NCBI RefSeq assembly: GCF_009659535.1
Contig: NZ_VJZZ01000021.1
Location: 33,191-97,190 of the forward strand
Direction of reading: 5' to 3'
DNA length: 64,000 nt
From: Aggregicoccus sp. 17bor-14
GTDB taxonomy: Bacteria; Myxococcota; Myxococcia; Myxococcales; Myxococcaceae
Numbering within the stretch: position 1 is the first letter of the stretch; the number at the start of each line of letters is the position of its first letter. A program made the translations under genes and the position numbers. A model generated the notes under the pieces. That model searched no databases. It saw only the letters and a list, made by a program, of their open reading frames with translations, and was not told the origin of the DNA. This document shows, piece after piece, positions 1 through 8,089 of the stretch.

Positions 1-1
1 G

Positions 2-514
2 GGCTGTGGCAGCGGGCAGCTCACCCGCGCGCTTCCGCCGCAGGTGCAGGTGGTGGGGCTGGACCTCGCCGAGCCGATGCTCGCGCTCGCCCGCGAGGGC
101 CGCCCCTCCGGCGTGTACCGGGTGCACAGCTTCCTCGAGCCCGTGCCCGCGGAGCTCGGCCCCTTCGATGCGGCGCTCGCGCTCGGCTGCCTCGACTTCT
201 GCGCGGACCTGCCGCGCGCGCTCGCGCACCTGGGTGCGGCGCTGCGCCCCGGCGGCCGCGCCCTCTTCAGCGTGCTCGAGCGGCGCGCGGGGCTGCCCGG
301 CCACGAGGCCCCCCACCTGCGCCTCCCCGCCGTGGAGCCCCCGGTGACGCTGCACCTCTGGCCCTTCCTCGCCTGCGCCGAAGCCCTGGAGGCGGCCCGG
401 CTGCAGCCGCTCGCGTACGCGCACGCGCCCGCCTTCGAGCTGCACCCGGACGGCCCCCAAGGCCCCGCCCTCACCCTGCACTACGGGTTCTGGGAGGTCG
501 CGCGGCGCGGGTAG
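2..514 (+). CDS. SAM-dependent methyltransferase, C-terminal part (cut by window edge)
   Basis: The reading frame is open from the window edge, so the start lies upstream. The first visible residues GCGSGQL are the glycine-rich SAM-binding motif I, followed after about 13 residues by VVGLDLAEPML, the acidic end of strand beta-2 that holds the SAM ribose. FDAALALGCLDF fits motif II and LRPGGRALFSV fits motif III of class I Rossmann methyltransferases. About 170 residues remain, so little more than the N-terminal strand is missing. The substrate cannot be told. It ends 88 bases before the chosen start of the downstream kinase, on the same strand. Confidence 0.8.
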   Translation, partial: GCGSGQLTRALPPQVQVVGLDLAEPMLALAREGRPSGVYRVHSFLEPVPAELGPFDAALALGCLDFCADLPRALAHLGAALRPGGRALFSVLERRAGLPGHEAPHLRLPAVEPPVTLHLWPFLACAEALEAARLQPLAYAHAPAFELHPDGPQGPALTLHYGFWEVARRG

Positions 515-601
515 GTGCGGGGCGCCGGGTGTCGGCGGACCCGGACAGGCGGGCAGGCTGCGCACCCGGGGCTTTGCTCCCGGGGCCCCTGCCGCGCAAC
601 G

Positions 602-2977
602 ATGCGCGCCAGCTCCCCGCCCATGTCCTCGCGCACCCCCGTCCTGCTCCCCGGAGCGCTGCCCCCTTCCGCGCAGTCGTCGGGGCCTGCCGCTCCGGCG
701 GAGACCTCGCTCCCGGCCCTCTTCGTCGCGGCCTTCGAGTCCTCGCCCGTCGGCATGTCCATCTGCTCGCTGGAGGGCGAGCTGCTGCGGGTGAACCCCG
801 CGTACCGCGAGATGTTCGGGCTCTCGGAGGAGGAGGTGCGCGGCCAGCACTTCCGCACCCGCGTGCACCCGGAGGACCGCTACCAGGCGATGTGGGCGCA
901 CGCCGAGCTCGTCTCCGGCCGGCAGCGCGCGGTGAAGTACGAGCGGCGCAGCCTGCACCGCGATGGACGCGAGGTGTGGACCGAGGTCAGCGCCTCGCTC
1001 GTGCTCGGCCCCGCGGGAGAGCCGCTGCACGTGCTCTCCCACCTGATGGACGTGAGCGAGCGGCGCCAGCGCCAGCAGGCGCTGCTGGACGCCGAGGAGC
1101 GGCTGCGCATGCTCGGGCGCGCCACGAAGGACCTGGTCTGGGACTGGGACATCCCCAGCGGCGAGCTGCGCTGGAACGAGGCGATGCAGACGATGCTCGG
1201 CTACTCGCCGCACGAGGTGCAGCCCTCGCTCGCGTGGTGGGAGGCGCAGCTGCACCCGGACGACCTCGCGCGCGTGCTCGCGAGCCTCGACCGCGCGCTG
1301 CAGGGCGAGGGCCACGCGTGGGTGGACGAGTACCGCTTCCGCCGCGCGGACGGCAGCTACGCCGCGGTGCTGGACCGCGGCTACTTCCTGCGCGATGCGC
1401 AGGGCCAGGCGGTGCGCGGCATCGGCGCGATGATGGACCTGAGCGAGCGCCGCGCCGCCGAGGAGCGCCTGCGCAAGAGCGAGGAGTACTTCCGCGCCCT
1501 CATCGAGAACGCGCGCGACCTGGTGGCGGTGCTCGATGCGCAGGGGCGCTTCGCGTACGTGAGCCCCGCCGTCACCCGCGTGCTCGGCTTCTCCTCCGAG
1601 CAGATGGTGGGCCACCGCGGCTTCGACTTCGTGCACCCCGAGGACCTGTCCGCGGTGCGCGCGCGCCTGGAGGAGTGCTCACGCGCCCCGGGCAACGCCG
1701 TGACGGTGGAGTACCGCGCACGCCACCGCGACGGCAGCTGGCGCACGCTGGAGACCTACTGGTGGAACCAGACCCACCACCCAGCCATGGCCGGCTTCGT
1801 GGTGAACGCGCGCGACGTGACGCAGCAGCGCGCGCTGGAGGAGCAGTTCCGCCAGGCGCAGAAGATGGAGGCGGTGGGCCGGCTCGCGGGCGGCGTGGCC
1901 CACGACTTCAACAACCTGCTCACCATCATCACCGCGCACACGGACTTCGCGCGCGAGGAGGTGGCCGCGGGCAGCCAGGCGCGCGAGGACCTCGCGGTGG
2001 TGGCGGACACGGCGCAGCGCGCGGTGCGCCTCACCCGGCAGCTGCTCGCCTTCAGCCGGCGCCAGGTGCTGCAGCCGGCGCTCCTGGACCTCAACGAGAA
2101 GGTGCGCGGCCTGGAGGGCATGCTGCGCCGGCTCCTGAGCGAGGACATCGTGCTCGCCACGGAGCTCGCGCGCACGCCCTCGCGCGTGTGGGCGGACCCC
2201 GGCCAGGTGGACCAGGTGCTGATGAACCTGGTGGTCAACGCGCGCGACGCCATGCCCCACGGCGGGCTGCTCGGCGTGGAGACCTCGGAGGTGGCGCTCG
2301 CGCAGGGCAACGCCGCGGGGCTGCCCGCGGGGCCCTACGTGGTGCTGAGCGTGCGCGACACCGGAATCGGGATGGACGCGGCCACCCGCGCGCGCCTCTT
2401 CGAGCCCTTCTTCACCACCAAGGCGGCCGGCAAGGGCACCGGGCTCGGGCTCTCCACGGTGTACGGCATCGTGCAGCAGTCGGGCGGCGCGCTCGAGGTG
2501 GAGAGCAGCCCGGGCGCGGGCTCCACCTTCCGGGTGCTGCTGCCGCGCGCCCCCGCGGCCCCGCAGGGCACGGAGGACGAGGCGGACGGCGCGCACCCCG
2601 CGCCCGGCGGCCACGAGACGGTGCTGGTGGTGGAGGACGAGGCGCCGGTGCGGGGCGCGGCCTGCCGCATCCTCGAGCGCCAGGGCTACCGCGTGCTCGA
2701 GGCGAAGCACGGCGCGGACGCCCTTCAAGTCCTCGCCGCGCATGACGGGCCCGTGCACCTGGTGCTCACGGACGTGGTGATGCCGGAGATGGGCGGCGCG
2801 GAGCTGGTGCGCGAGCTGCGCGCGCGCGGGGTGCCGGCGCGCGTGCTCTTCATGTCCGGCTACAGCGAGGAGGCGGTGGCCACCCGCGGCGTGCTGGTGG
2901 AGGGCGTGGGGCTGCTCGAGAAGCCCTTCGACCTGCAGGTGCTGCTGCGCCGCGTGCGCGAGGTGCTGGACGCCTAG
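602..2977 (+). CDS. PAS-PAS-PAS hybrid sensor histidine kinase with C-terminal receiver
   Basis: A soluble hybrid kinase of 791 residues with no membrane segment, so probably a cytoplasmic sensor. Three PAS domains lie at about 40-155, 170-290 and 298-420, each with the HPED-type end motif. The dimerisation/phosphoacceptor helix follows with GGVAHDFNNLL (His near 434), typical of the PAS-kinase class that carries DFNN. The ATPase domain shows the N box (NLVVNARDAMP), DTGIGM, FEPFFTTK and GKGTGLGL. A receiver at about 672-789 has the phosphorylatable Asp near 724 (TDVVMPEMGG) and the lysine in EKPF. The start at 602 was chosen because the reading frame extends upstream without a better initiator; an ATG at 623 is the alternative. 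The ligand is unknown. Confidence 0.9.
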   Translation: MRASSPPMSSRTPVLLPGALPPSAQSSGPAAPAETSLPALFVAAFESSPVGMSICSLEGELLRVNPAYREMFGLSEEEVRGQHFRTRVHPEDRYQAMWAHAELVSGRQRAVKYERRSLHRDGREVWTEVSASLVLGPAGEPLHVLSHLMDVSERRQRQQALLDAEERLRMLGRATKDLVWDWDIPSGELRWNEAMQTMLGYSPHEVQPSLAWWEAQLHPDDLARVLASLDRALQGEGHAWVDEYRFRRADGSYAAVLDRGYFLRDAQGQAVRGIGAMMDLSERRAAEERLRKSEEYFRALIENARDLVAVLDAQGRFAYVSPAVTRVLGFSSEQMVGHRGFDFVHPEDLSAVRARLEECSRAPGNAVTVEYRARHRDGSWRTLETYWWNQTHHPAMAGFVVNARDVTQQRALEEQFRQAQKMEAVGRLAGGVAHDFNNLLTIITAHTDFAREEVAAGSQAREDLAVVADTAQRAVRLTRQLLAFSRRQVLQPALLDLNEKVRGLEGMLRRLLSEDIVLATELARTPSRVWADPGQVDQVLMNLVVNARDAMPHGGLLGVETSEVALAQGNAAGLPAGPYVVLSVRDTGIGMDAATRARLFEPFFTTKAAGKGTGLGLSTVYGIVQQSGGALEVESSPGAGSTFRVLLPRAPAAPQGTEDEADGAHPAPGGHETVLVVEDEAPVRGAACRILERQGYRVLEAKHGADALQVLAAHDGPVHLVLTDVVMPEMGGAELVRELRARGVPARVLFMSGYSEEAVATRGVLVEGVGLLEKPFDLQVLLRRVREVLDA

Positions 2978-3429
2978 CGCTTCGCCTCGGCGCAGGCGCG
3001 CGCGTCCTTCAACTCGCAACCGCGTTGCATCAGGCGCTTCATTTGCGCCTCGTCCTTCGTCGCGCAGGTGCCGGTGCGGTGGCAGATGGCGGCGCTGAAG
3101 CAGCCCGCGCCGTCCCCGAGCTCGCAGGCGCGCGCGTAGAGCGCGTACGCGCCCGCGGGGTCCGCCGCCACGCCCAGGCCGCCCCAGGTCATCGCGCCCA
3201 GCCGGTTGCAGGCGCTCGCCTCGCCGTCGTCGCAGGCGCGGCGGTACATGGCCGCGGCGCCCTTCGTGTCGCCCGTGCGCTCGGCCTTGTAGGCCGCCTG
3301 CAGGCAGCCCTGCACGAAGCCGCCCGGGCACTGCGCGTCCGCGCGGCCTGCATCCGGGGCCGCGTTGTCCGAGGAACGGGAGCAGGCACAGAGCAGCAGG
3401 AGGAGGGCGAGGGCGGAGGCGTGGCGCAT
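2974..3429 (-). CDS. Sel1-like (Cys-rich TPR) repeat lipoprotein
   Basis: A 151-residue exported protein. The N-terminus has a run of leucines ending in L-C-A-C, a lipobox with the lipidated Cys at 16, so it is probably anchored in a membrane. The mature part has repeats of the form A-x-x-Y-x-x-A-C-x-x-G-x-x-x-A-C (for example MYRRACDDGEASACNRLG and YARACELGDGAGCFSAA), matching the cysteine-bearing Sel1/HcpA-like solenoid. Such proteins are common in myxobacteria and are thought to scaffold interactions. The longer upstream frame lacks a signal peptide in the right place, so the ATG before the hydrophobic stretch was chosen. Its stop codon shares a CTAG with the stop of the convergent kinase. 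Confidence 0.85.
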   Translation of the reverse strand: MRHASALALLLLLCACSRSSDNAAPDAGRADAQCPGGFVQGCLQAAYKAERTGDTKGAAAMYRRACDDGEASACNRLGAMTWGGLGVAADPAGAYALYARACELGDGAGCFSAAICHRTGTCATKDEAQMKRLMQRGCELKDARACAEAKR

Positions 3430-4031
3430 GGTACGCCGCAGCCTAGCGCTCGACTGCAGCGACGAGCAGGAGGGACTTGCGGGAGTGGCGCGAGGTGCAC
3501 GGACTCGAGAAGGAGAAGCTTGGGAGGGGACGGGGCTTCTCCGGCTGGGTGAAGCCGTCCACGGCGTGCGGGACTGCCGTCTCGAAAGGAGACGCCCCTC
3601 CCGGGCGCACAGGGGCGCGCGATGCAAAAACGTAAAATCCTATTTTACGTTTTTGCGCGCCGCAGCCGTCGGCTCCGGAGGGGGCCCGCACGGTAAGTGA
3701 AGGGTGGAGAGGGCGAGCCAAGCTTCATTCCAGGGGCAGCCGGGGCGGCGTGCGGGTGGGGCCGCCCCGAGCCGACGCAGAGCCGGTGGCGGCAAGAGCG
3801 CGCGAGGGACGCCATCACCCGTGCGCCAAGCGGCGCGCGTGTCACCCCTGAGCGGTGCGGGCAGGCAGCGCCCCCTCGCGAAGGGCGCAGGCGCTCCATC
3901 ACCCGTCCCGTCTCGACGCTCTACCTGCGCCGTGTGGCTCGCTCGAACGCAGAGGCACGCATCGGCAGCGCCGCCGCCATCCACGCGAGGGAGCACTCGC
4001 TGATGCGCGCGCACTCGGGCAGCATCGGCCC
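3430..4031 (+). other. 602-base intergenic region with no convincing gene
   Basis: This divergent gap lies between the Sel1-like lipoprotein and the esterase. Open frames across it read as arginine/serine-rich shadow translations without domains. The one clear element is an AT-rich perfect palindrome at 3624-3656. The length suggests promoters for both neighbours, but no -35/-10 pair could be assigned with confidence. Confidence 0.5.
3624..3656. repeat. 33-base AT-rich palindrome (15-bp arms, 3-base loop)
   Basis: The left arm 3624-3638 (GCAAAAACGTAAAAT) is the exact reverse complement of 3642-3656; the spacer is CCT. A perfect 15-bp dyad that is about 80% A/T inside very GC-rich DNA is unlikely by chance. 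It could be an operator for a dimeric regulator, a bidirectional terminator or an integration/attachment remnant. It lies about 195 bases upstream of the lipoprotein start and about 375 bases upstream of the esterase. Confidence 0.7.
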
Positions 4032-4865
4032 ATGTCCGCGCTCTCCGTGCTCGCCGCCGCGCTCCTGCTCGCTGCTCCTGCGCCCCGCAGCCAGCGCGAC
4101 GTGGCCTATGGCAGTGCGCCCGCGCAGCGGCTCGACCTGCAGTTGCCCGAGGGCCCGCAGCCCGCGCCCCTCTTCCTCTTCGTGCATGGCGGCGCCTGGA
4201 CGCAGGGCGACAAGGTGTTCCACACGCCACACCCGGACTTCTTCCTCCAGCGCGGCTGGGCGTGGGCGAGTGCGAACTACCGGCTCGCGCCCGCGGTGCG
4301 TCACCCCGAGCAGGTGCAGGACCTCGCGCGCGCCGTGGGCTGGCTCTATCGCAACGCGAGCGCGCGCGGGCTGGACCCCCAGCGCTTCGTGCTCTGCGGC
4401 TTCTCCGCGGGCGCGCACCTCGTCGCGCTGCTCGTGGCAGACCCACGCTACCTCGCGGCGGAAGGCGTGCCCCTGAGCGCGGTGCGCGGCGTGGTGCTGC
4501 TGGATGGCGCGGGCTACGACGTGCCCCGCCACGCGGCGCTCAGTCCGCGGCTGCGCCAGGTGTTCCACGTCGCCTTCGGCGAGCCGGGCCCCGCGTGGGA
4601 GGATGCCTCCCCCGTCACGCACCTGCGCCAGAAGCGCGCCGTGCCGCCCTTCCTGGTCTTCTACACCGGCGAGGGCCCCCGCGCGGGCCAGCAGGCGCGC
4701 CTGCTCACGCGCGCGCTCGAGCACGCGGGCGGCCACGCGGAGCTGTACCCCGCGCCCGGCAAGGACCACGTGCAGCTCAGCGTGGACCTGGGCAAGAGCG
4801 CCCAGGACGGCCCCACGGCGCGCACGCTCGCGTTCCTCGAGCGCGTGCGCCGCGAAGCGAAGTAG
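4032..4865 (+). CDS. Secreted alpha/beta hydrolase (esterase/lipase, BD-FAE type)
   Basis: A 277-residue hydrolase with a short hydrophobic signal sequence (LSVLAAALLLAAPAP), so probably exported. HGGAW at about 51-55 is the oxyanion-hole motif of the hormone-sensitive-lipase/BD-FAE group. GFSAG places the nucleophile at Ser125, and the C-terminal KDHVQL supplies His246. The family cleaves carboxylic esters, including feruloyl or short acyl esters; the substrate is unknown. The ATG at 4032 was chosen because it directly precedes the signal peptide; upstream in-frame codons give no secretion signal. Its stop abuts the stop of the convergent SUFU gene. Confidence 0.88.
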   Translation: MSALSVLAAALLLAAPAPRSQRDVAYGSAPAQRLDLQLPEGPQPAPLFLFVHGGAWTQGDKVFHTPHPDFFLQRGWAWASANYRLAPAVRHPEQVQDLARAVGWLYRNASARGLDPQRFVLCGFSAGAHLVALLVADPRYLAAEGVPLSAVRGVVLLDGAGYDVPRHAALSPRLRQVFHVAFGEPGPAWEDASPVTHLRQKRAVPPFLVFYTGEGPRAGQQARLLTRALEHAGGHAELYPAPGKDHVQLSVDLGKSAQDGPTARTLAFLERVRREAK

Positions 4866-5555
4866 CTACAGCTTCACTTCCGCGCGCGTGCAGTCGGTGA
4901 CCACGCCGCTGCCCGCCTCGTGCAGCTTGGCCATCAGCTTGTCCACGCCGTTGGAGCGCGCGAAGGCCATCTCGTTCTTCGTCGCGCCCACCAGGGTGAG
5001 CAGCTGCACGCGGCCGCTGGGCAGGTCGAAGTGCGCGGGGCGCGAGGGGTCGCGCACGAAGACCACGCCGTTCAGCTTCGTCTCCGCCGCGCCGTCCAGC
5101 GTGCCCTCCACCGGGTAGCGGTGGCCGAGCGCGAAGGCGCGCAGGCACACGAGGTTGTAGGCCATCATGTCCAGCAGCCGCAGCACCGGCCACTGCGCCT
5201 CCTCGGGCGTGTGGATGACCATCTCGTAGCCGATGCCGCTCGGAGCGTCGTCCGCGAACTCCATGCCCGGCGCGAGCGTGAAGGGGTTGGACAGGCCGCT
5301 CGTCACGTAGCTCCAGGACGGGTGCTCGGGCGTGGGCGGGGCCACGCGCACGCCGTAGCCGCCCCAGTTCGGGTCCAGCTCGCCCACCTGCGCGAGGTCA
5401 GACTCCAGCCAGGCCTGCAGGGCGTCCGTCTGGTCGAGGGTGAAGACCCCCTCGCTGATCTCTCCGAACAACTTGGGGTACTCGACCTCGTCGCGGTCGG
5501 CCCAGACATCCTCGTACCACTGCCAGAACGCGTCGTGCTCCTCGGGCGCTTTCAC
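4866..5555 (-). CDS. Suppressor-of-fused (SUFU) domain protein
   Basis: A cytoplasmic protein of about 229 residues that matches the bacterial suppressor-of-fused fold (PF05076) from memory: SYVTSGLS near the middle, GIGYEMVIHTPEE, and WPVLRLLDMMAYNLV. In bacteria these domains often act as immunity proteins in toxin systems or have no known role. No polymorphic toxin is visible next to it, so immunity is unproven. The GTG at 5555 gives the natural N-terminus VKAPEEHDAFW; an ATG at 5606 would add 17 unremarkable residues. It is divergent from the membrane glycosyltransferase. Confidence 0.8.
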   Translation of the reverse strand: MKAPEEHDAFWQWYEDVWADRDEVEYPKLFGEISEGVFTLDQTDALQAWLESDLAQVGELDPNWGGYGVRVAPPTPEHPSWSYVTSGLSNPFTLAPGMEFADDAPSGIGYEMVIHTPEEAQWPVLRLLDMMAYNLVCLRAFALGHRYPVEGTLDGAAETKLNGVVFVRDPSRPAHFDLPSGRVQLLTLVGATKNEMAFARSNGVDKLMAKLHEAGSGVVTDCTRAEVKL

Positions 5556-5676
5556 GGGGCCCAAACTACTCCAGCGGGCCGCGAGGGGAAGCGCGGATTC
5601 ATGCATGGGCGCCCTGCAGGCAGCCAGGCGCTGCAATAGGCTCGCCGCTCCCCCCGTAGCCCCGAGCGTGCGCCCC

Positions 5677-7230
5677 ATGACCTCCCGCTCCGAAGCTGCT
5701 CCCGCCGCTCCCGAGGCGCCTGGTCTCGGTCCCGCCGTGTGGGGCGTGGCGCTCGCCGCGCTCGCGCTGCACCTGGCGACCAACGGCCGCTATGGCTTCT
5801 TCCGCGACGAGCTGTACTTCATCGCCTGCGGGCAGCGGCTCGCGTGGGGCTACGTGGATCAGCCGCCGCTCATCGCGCTCGTCTCGCGGCTCTCGAGCGC
5901 GCTCGCGGGCGACAGCGTGGGGCTGTTCCGCCTACCCGCGGCCCTCGCGCACACGGGCCTGGTGCTGCTCACCGCGCGGCTCGCGCGGGCGCTCGGCGGC
6001 GCGAGGCCCGCGGCGCTGCTCGCGGGCGTGGCGGTGGCCGTGGCGCCGGTGCTCGTGGTGGGCGGACACCTGCTCACGATGAACAGCTTCGAGCCGCTGC
6101 TGTGGACGGGCGCGGCGCTCTTGCTCGTGCGGCTGCTGCAGGCGGAGACGCCGCGCACCGGCACCTGGGCCGCGCTGGGGCTGGTGGTGGGCGTGGGGCT
6201 GCTGAACAAGTACTCGATGGCCTTCTGGACGGTGGCGCTGGTGGCGGGGCTGCTCGCCACGCCCTCGCGCCGGGTGCTCGCCACGCGCGTCTTCCTCCTC
6301 GCGCTGGGGCTCGCGCTGCTCTGCGTGCTGCCGAACCTCTACTGGCAGGCGTCGCGTGGCTTTCCCATGCTCGAGCTGCTGCGGGCGGGGCAGGCGGGAA
6401 AGAACGCGCCCTTCAGCGTGGGCAACTTCCTCGGGCAGCAGCTGCTGCTCATCGGGCCGCTCGCAGCGCCGCTGTGGCTTGCGGGGCTCGCGGCGCTGCT
6501 CGCGTGGCGGCCGCTGCGGCCCTACCGCGCGCTGGGGGTGGGCTTCGTCGCCGTGCTGCTCGTGATGGTGGTGCTCAAGGCGAAGACCTACTACCTCGCG
6601 CCGGCGTTCCCGCTGCTGCTCGCGGCCGGAGGGGTGTGGGCGGAGGCGCGCCTGCCGCGGCTCGCGCGCGGGGCGGTGGTGGCGCTGGTGGGGCTCACCG
6701 GGCTCGCGGTCGCGCCGCTGGGAATTCCGGTGCTGCCGGTGGACACCTTCGTGCGCTACCAGGCGGCGCTCGGCGTGCAGCCCCCGCGCGACGAGAACCA
6801 CCAGTTCAATGCGCTGCCACAGCACTTCGCGGACCAGTTCGGCTGGCCGGAGCTGGTGGACGCGGTGGCGGGCGCGGTGGGCAAGCTCTCGCCGGAGGAG
6901 CGCTCCCGCGCAGGCATCTTCGTGCAGAACTACGGCGAGGCCGGCGCGCTCGAGTGGCTCGGGCGCAACCGCGGCCTGCCGCCGGTGCTCAGCGGCCACA
7001 ACACGTACTTCCTGTGGGGACGGCGCGGGGTCACCGGCGAGGTAGTGCTCGTGGTGGGCGAGGGCGACGTGGAGCAGCTGCGCACGTTGTGCCGCGAGGT
7101 GACGCTGGTGGGGCGCGTGCCGCGCGTGGAGAACGCGATGCCCTACGAGCAGGCCCTCACGATTCACCTCTGCCGCGGCCTGCACCCCCCACTCGCGGAG
7201 CTGTGGCCGAAGGTGAAGAACTACAACTGA
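5677..7230 (+). CDS. GT39/PMT-type membrane glycosyltransferase
   Basis: An integral membrane protein of 517 residues with about ten hydrophobic spans and a soluble C-terminal tail. FFRDELYFI (acidic pair D44/E45) in the first periplasmic loop, followed by YVDQPPL, is the signature of the PMT_2/ArnT-like GT39 group, which transfers sugar from a polyprenyl-phosphate donor on the outer face of the inner membrane. Acceptors in this group are lipid A, glycans or proteins; this one cannot be assigned. NLYWQASRGFP and KAKTYYLAPAFPLLLAAGG are further family-typical stretches. The start at 5677 gives a short soluble N-terminus before the first helix. Confidence 0.88.
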   Translation: MTSRSEAAPAAPEAPGLGPAVWGVALAALALHLATNGRYGFFRDELYFIACGQRLAWGYVDQPPLIALVSRLSSALAGDSVGLFRLPAALAHTGLVLLTARLARALGGARPAALLAGVAVAVAPVLVVGGHLLTMNSFEPLLWTGAALLLVRLLQAETPRTGTWAALGLVVGVGLLNKYSMAFWTVALVAGLLATPSRRVLATRVFLLALGLALLCVLPNLYWQASRGFPMLELLRAGQAGKNAPFSVGNFLGQQLLLIGPLAAPLWLAGLAALLAWRPLRPYRALGVGFVAVLLVMVVLKAKTYYLAPAFPLLLAAGGVWAEARLPRLARGAVVALVGLTGLAVAPLGIPVLPVDTFVRYQAALGVQPPRDENHQFNALPQHFADQFGWPELVDAVAGAVGKLSPEERSRAGIFVQNYGEAGALEWLGRNRGLPPVLSGHNTYFLWGRRGVTGEVVLVVGEGDVEQLRTLCREVTLVGRVPRVENAMPYEQALTIHLCRGLHPPLAELWPKVKNYN

Positions 7231-7235
7231 GACCT

Positions 7236-7266
7236 GTCCCCTTTGGGAGAGGGTCGGGGTGAGGGA
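7236..7266 (+). repeat. REP-like palindromic repeat, forward copy
   Basis: The copy begins GTCCCCTTTGGGAGAGGG and ends GGGGTGAGGGA, following the pattern GTCCCCTCTCCCTCTGGGAG + AGGGTCGGGGTGAGGGA with a short deletion in the left arm. It sits six bases after the glycosyltransferase stop. Confidence 0.85.
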
Positions 7267-7284
7267 TTGCCGCTTCTCTCTGCG

Positions 7285-7650
7285 TCACTCGTAGATCGTC
7301 CACCGCGCACGGCTGCAGCGACCCGCTGCATCGAACTCGAGGCGTAGGACACGCCCGAGCCCGAACGAGCCCGGAGCCAGGCGCGTGAAGACGTACTCCT
7401 CGACCTGACGCTCCTCTTCGTAGAACACGCGCTCTGGAGTCCCGAGCTGTGCGCGCAACTCTTCGCGAGAAGTCCCGACGAGCGAGCGCACGGAGTAGCC
7501 ACCACGCTCGATGGACTCCTCACTCGCGGGCGCGTCCTGCAGCCACTGCCGGTCCGCGCGAAGGTGCGCGAGCGTCTCGCCACGGCTCGCGCAGCCACTG
7601 AGCGCAAGCGCCGCGAAGAGCCCCAGGCAGTGCCGCAGCGAGCCCCTCAC
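7285..7650 (-). CDS. BamE/SmpA-like small lipoprotein
   Basis: A 121-residue lipoprotein with signal sequence and lipobox ALSGC (Cys20). The mature domain contains SLVGTSREELRAQLGTPERVFYEEERQVEEYVF and ends with LRLEFDAAGRCSRARW. The pattern of a G-x-S-x-x-E-L-x-x-x-L-G-x-P helix and then beta strands is that of the SmpA/OmlA/BamE fold. True BamE belongs to the outer-membrane beta-barrel assembly complex; many paralogues have other, unknown roles. Its ATG overlaps the stop of the upstream membrane protein, so the two are translated together. Base composition looks lower in G+C than the neighbours. Confidence 0.75.
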   Translation of the reverse strand: MRGSLRHCLGLFAALALSGCASRGETLAHLRADRQWLQDAPASEESIERGGYSVRSLVGTSREELRAQLGTPERVFYEEERQVEEYVFTRLAPGSFGLGRVLRLEFDAAGRCSRARWTIYE

Positions 7651-7961
7651 CGGCAGAAGAGGACCAGCGTCGCGAAGCTGAGGACCAAGCAGGCCAGCAT
7701 GCTGCCGACCAGGAGTTCGTCACCGCCGTCCACCGTCGAGGCCTCGTTGCGCAGGAGGAGCAGGGCGCGGCGACCCGAGTGCACGACGAGGCTGGTGGCA
7801 AAGCCCAGCCAACATGGCCAGAAGAGGAAGACCCCGTCGCTCGTGGAGGCGTGCCCGATGGCAGCGAGCGCCACAGCGAAGACGCCGAGAAAGAGGAAGA
7901 CGAAGCACCAGTCCCCCCAGTCCGTGGGCGTCAGGGAAACAGGCATCCCCTTTCCCAGCAT
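7647..7961 (-). CDS. Small integral membrane protein of unknown function
   Basis: A 104-residue protein with about three hydrophobic spans: FVFLFLGVFAVALAAIG, VFLFWPCWLGFATSLVV and MLACLVLSFATLVLF. No family was recognised. The ATG at 7961 is preferred over the one at 7946 because GAGGAGG lies about seven bases upstream of it. Its stop overlaps the start of the BamE-like lipoprotein by four bases, indicating a two-gene operon. The pair lies between two REP-like repeats in opposite orientation. Confidence 0.7.
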   Translation of the reverse strand: MLGKGMPVSLTPTDWGDWCFVFLFLGVFAVALAAIGHASTSDGVFLFWPCWLGFATSLVVHSGRRALLLLRNEASTVDGGDELLVGSMLACLVLSFATLVLFCR

Positions 7962-8044
7962 GCGGCACCTCCTCTTCGGCCCGGCATCGTGGGCTCGCGA
8001 GAAGGTACAGCAGGTGGTGCGCGGGTGCTCGGGAGAAGCCCTCT

Positions 8045-8081
8045 TCCCTCACCCCGTCCCTCTCCCAGAGGGAGAGGGGAC
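8045..8081 (-). repeat. REP-like palindromic repeat, reverse copy
   Basis: TCCCTCACCCCGTCCCTCTC followed by CCAGAGGGAGAGGGGAC is the reverse complement of the consensus repeat. The flank CATCTTCGCTCACTTCTTCG resembles that at 41616, so the repeated unit reaches past the palindrome. It lies just after the stop of the minus-strand acyltransferase gene. Confidence 0.88.
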
Positions 8082-8089
8082 ATCTTCGC

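Noticed and set aside
3640..4446. Minus-strand frame of 268 codons opposite the esterase gene
   Set aside because: Arg/Ala-rich composition with no family pattern. It overlaps the esterase coding region and the palindrome.
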